A DNA stretch of 48,797 nt from a virus. Positions 46,642 through 48,797 of this stretch are shown here, in pieces. The position numbers and the translations under genes were made by a program. Under the pieces are notes generated by a model. That model was not told where the DNA came from, did not search any database, and was given only the letters and a program-made list of their open reading frames with translations. The DNA lies in the IMG/VR virus record IMGVR_UViG_3300033553_000216, positions 1 through 48,797 of that record; one strand, written 5' to 3'. Every line of letters starts with the position of its first letter. Position 1 is the first letter of the stretch.

Positions 46642-48797
46642 AATTTACGCTCGGTTATTTGCACAGAATGGATACAAAGTTTTTCCTCTGGTAAACTCTA
46701 AAAATGGACCTATAAAACCTTATGGTTGGTCCGGCCGAAAAGTAAAAGCGGACAAAGAACACTTAGCAATACCCGCAAGTTCTGACACGGATGATGTTGA
46801 GAACTGGGACGAAGTTGTAGAGAAGAAGTATAAAAGCACCATACATGGTTTTGGTGTGCTGGGTACTGAGTGCGTCATAATCGATATAGATGTTAAAGGT
46901 GACAAACCTGGCGTTCAGAGTTTTGAGGCTCTGTTCGAAACCTATGACCTTCCAAAATGCAATTTCGTTGTTAAGTCCAAATCCGGTGGCTTTCACTTTT
47001 ATTACGCAAGGCCCAAGGCTTTTAAAAAACAGCATGTAAAGTCAATCTCGAATCTTAAAATCAATGGTTTTGAGTATGAAGGCCTTGACATTCGTGGTGA
47101 TGGTGGCTTTGTTGTAGGCCCTGAAAAATCTGGGGAATGGCAAGAAGGCACGTATTCTATTATGCGTGGTGGTCCAGAAACAGAGCTAAGTGTTCTGCCT
47201 GAATCACTTATGGCCGCCATAACAAAAGCAACGTCACAGTATAATGATTTAGAAAGCATCACTGTTGTTAAGAATGATGAAGATGATTATCGTGAAAAGT
47301 TGAAGAAAGGTGAATTACCTGATGTCCTGCCCAATGGCGCTAGGAACGAAGGGTTTTACTTATTCATCAACGCACTGAAAAGTAAAGGTATAAGCAGAAG
47401 TGCAGCAAAGGCTCTTGCTGAACAACTGGCTACAAGATGTGAGGGTGATGATCTTGAAGAGTCAGTAGACATAGATGATATGATTTTAAGGGTGTTTGAG
47501 GTTGATTCAGATAACCCTTATGACATAGCCTCAGACATCTTGAATCGTGGATTCTTCCAGATAATCAACTACAAGAACAAACCCTTTTACTGCCTGCCAA
47601 AAGAAAATCCCTATCTAACTTCAAGACGACCACATGACTCAGCCACAATGAAAGAGCTGATGGCAAAGTATGCTCGAGTAGTTGTGACTGGTAGTGGTAA
47701 GGAAAAGCTTGTGAATCCTATGGATGTCATGCTTCCAAGGATCCCAGACGAATACAAGGTTGACAGTATAGGTTTTAAGCCTGGCTCTGGTGACGTGTTC
47801 TCTATTGGTTCAGATGAGAATGCTACAAGGTTCATGAATACGTATAGAGCACCAGAAATAACAATGACCGAGCCAGAACTTGATAGTGAGATCTGGGATG
47901 ACTTTATCAAGCTGATAACTAGAATCTTTGGCGAACCTGGAACTGACGATCATACATTGGGTTTAGACTTTCTATCATGGTTGCTGCAAAGGCCAGGTGA
48001 GAAGATGTCAATAACTCCACTGTTGTTGTCTAGGGTCCGAGGTGTTGGTAAGTCACTCTATTTTAACTTGATCCATCAAATCATGGGTGTGAATAAGTTT
48101 GGTGATGGGCAAGCTAAAATGGTGAAGCTTGATGAAATCACTGGGCGATTCTTTGACCCTACAAGTTGTCTTGTAAACCTGGTTGATGAGGTGCAGTTTG
48201 GCATTCATAGAAATGTTAGGCAAGAATTCAATAACTTTTGGCGTCATCTTAAAAACCTTGTTACTGCTGAAGTGATACCTGTGGAAATCAAGGGCGGTGC
48301 TACTATGCAGATGCCCAATACTGCAGCACTGATAATGGCTGGTAACACAGATGGTTTTATCCCAATGGAGGAAATGGATCGTCGTGTTTGGGTTATTGAT
48401 ACACATGCACCTCAACTTGAAGTTGGCTATGTCGATAGATTGTTCGATGTAATCAAGGGCACTAACAGCTGTAAAAATAAGCATGAACGGCTTCGACTTA
48501 TTATGTCACTGCGTTACCACTTGAAGAATAGGGCCATACAGATGGACTTGTCAACTATTCGAGCGCCTATGACTGAGATCAAGCAAGCCATGGTTAGACA
48601 ATCCCTGACAGATCAGGAAGATTGGATTGTCAATTACTTTGAACAAGGTGTAAATTTACTAGGTGTTGAATCAATAACATCTCACAGCGCGTTGCTCTAC
48701 ATGTTACGTATGGGTGACAAAATTTTACATGAGAAATGGAGGGAGGATGCCGAACTAATTATTCGTGACTTGAAACGTAAAGGCATAATACTGCCTA
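46631..48797 (+). CDS. Bifunctional primase-polymerase/helicase (796 aa over the junction)
   Basis: Starts at ATG 46631 and continues through the circular junction to 365. The N-terminal prim-pol (AEP) domain has DxD at D85/D87 (IIDIDVKG), the SGGFH nucleotide motif (118-122) and a third acidic D153 (LDIRGDGGFVVGP). The C-terminal part is a DUF5906/D5-like superfamily 3 ATPase: Walker A GVGKS (471-475, SRVRGVGKSLYF), Walker B LVNLVDEVQFG, sensor region LIMAGNTDGFIPMEE and arginine finger DRRVWVI. It would prime and unwind DNA at the replication fork, just upstream of the polymerase gene. Confidence 0.92.
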   Translation, partial: MSYKIYARLFAQNGYKVFPLVNSKNGPIKPYGWSGRKVKADKEHLAIPASSDTDDVENWDEVVEKKYKSTIHGFGVLGTECVIIDIDVKGDKPGVQSFEALFETYDLPKCNFVVKSKSGGFHFYYARPKAFKKQHVKSISNLKINGFEYEGLDIRGDGGFVVGPEKSGEWQEGTYSIMRGGPETELSVLPESLMAAITKATSQYNDLESITVVKNDEDDYREKLKKGELPDVLPNGARNEGFYLFINALKSKGISRSAAKALAEQLATRCEGDDLEESVDIDDMILRVFEVDSDNPYDIASDILNRGFFQIINYKNKPFYCLPKENPYLTSRRPHDSATMKELMAKYARVVVTGSGKEKLVNPMDVMLPRIPDEYKVDSIGFKPGSGDVFSIGSDENATRFMNTYRAPEITMTEPELDSEIWDDFIKLITRIFGEPGTDDHTLGLDFLSWLLQRPGEKMSITPLLLSRVRGVGKSLYFNLIHQIMGVNKFGDGQAKMVKLDEITGRFFDPTSCLVNLVDEVQFGIHRNVRQEFNNFWRHLKNLVTAEVIPVEIKGGATMQMPNTAALIMAGNTDGFIPMEEMDRRVWVIDTHAPQLEVGYVDRLFDVIKGTNSCKNKHERLRLIMSLRYHLKNRAIQMDLSTIRAPMTEIKQAMVRQSLTDQEDWIVNYFEQGVNLLGVESITSHSALLYMLRMGDKILHEKWREDAELIIRDLKRKGIILP

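Noticed and set aside
1-48797. Prophage or integrated element with attachment sites
   Set aside because: No integrase, no flanking host genes, and the window closes on itself as a circle.

Overview
This window is a complete, circularly closed genome of a tailed double-stranded DNA phage (Caudoviricetes). It encodes a tape measure protein, a tail tube and tail assembly chaperones but no sheath or baseplate genes that I recognise, so a long non-contractile (siphovirus-type) tail is likely. The first 141 bases are repeated exactly at the end (1-141 = 48657-48797). The unique genome is therefore 48,656 bp, and one primase-helicase gene runs across the junction (46631 to 48656, then 1 to 365). I see no integrase, excisionase, tRNA, rRNA, RNA polymerase or CRISPR array. 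The lysis genes (lipoprotein spanin candidate, M15 peptidase) and SD-type leaders fit a Gram-negative host. Nothing in the sequence names that host.

Layout. (1) 45.4 kb through the junction to 11.46 kb, plus strand: four small genes, then primase-helicase, family A DNA polymerase, Cas4/RecB-like nuclease, VRR-NUC nuclease, SNF2-type helicase, coiled-coil protein, SSB-like protein, and a tightly coupled nucleotide/DNA-modification run of carbamoyltransferase, MazG-like pyrophosphatase, dNMP kinase, dCMP-hydroxymethylase-type thymidylate synthase homologue, dCMP deaminase and ATP-dependent DNA ligase. (2) 11.57-33.55 kb, minus strand: the late genes. Read from 33.5 kb downward they are tail tube, frameshifted tail chaperones, small and large terminase, portal, scaffold, a fibre/decoration insert, major capsid, head-tail connectors, tail terminator, tape measure, tail tip and fibres, and the lysis cassette. 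(3) 33.6-37.1 kb: a mostly non-coding, repeat-dense locus with only one regulator-like gene and a tiny hydrophobic ORF. (4) 37.1-45.3 kb, minus strand: about twenty small early genes with their own promoters and terminators, mostly of unknown function.

How the genes work together. The 6.4-10.4 kb cassette reads as a full route to a hypermodified cytosine. The MazG-like enzyme would turn dCTP into dCMP, the hydroxymethylase would make 5-hydroxymethyl-dCMP, the kinase would re-phosphorylate it, and the carbamoyltransferase would carbamoylate the hydroxymethyl group. The expected base is 5-carbamoyloxymethylcytosine, with the deaminase supplying dUMP for dTMP. The polymerase has Leu at the position equivalent to E. 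coli Pol I Phe762.

The most unusual structure is the 33.6-36.6 kb locus. It holds four 20-bp direct repeats at exact 20-bp spacing, about 35 degenerate 17-bp units in near-perfect tandem phase (about 600 bp), a gene for a helix-turn-helix-like protein, and three copies plus one inverted copy of a roughly 32-bp repeat beside AT-rich DNA. It is a candidate origin, partition or packaging control region. A family of roughly 75-90 bp intergenic elements with inverted ends and a shared core is scattered through the genome at four or more places.
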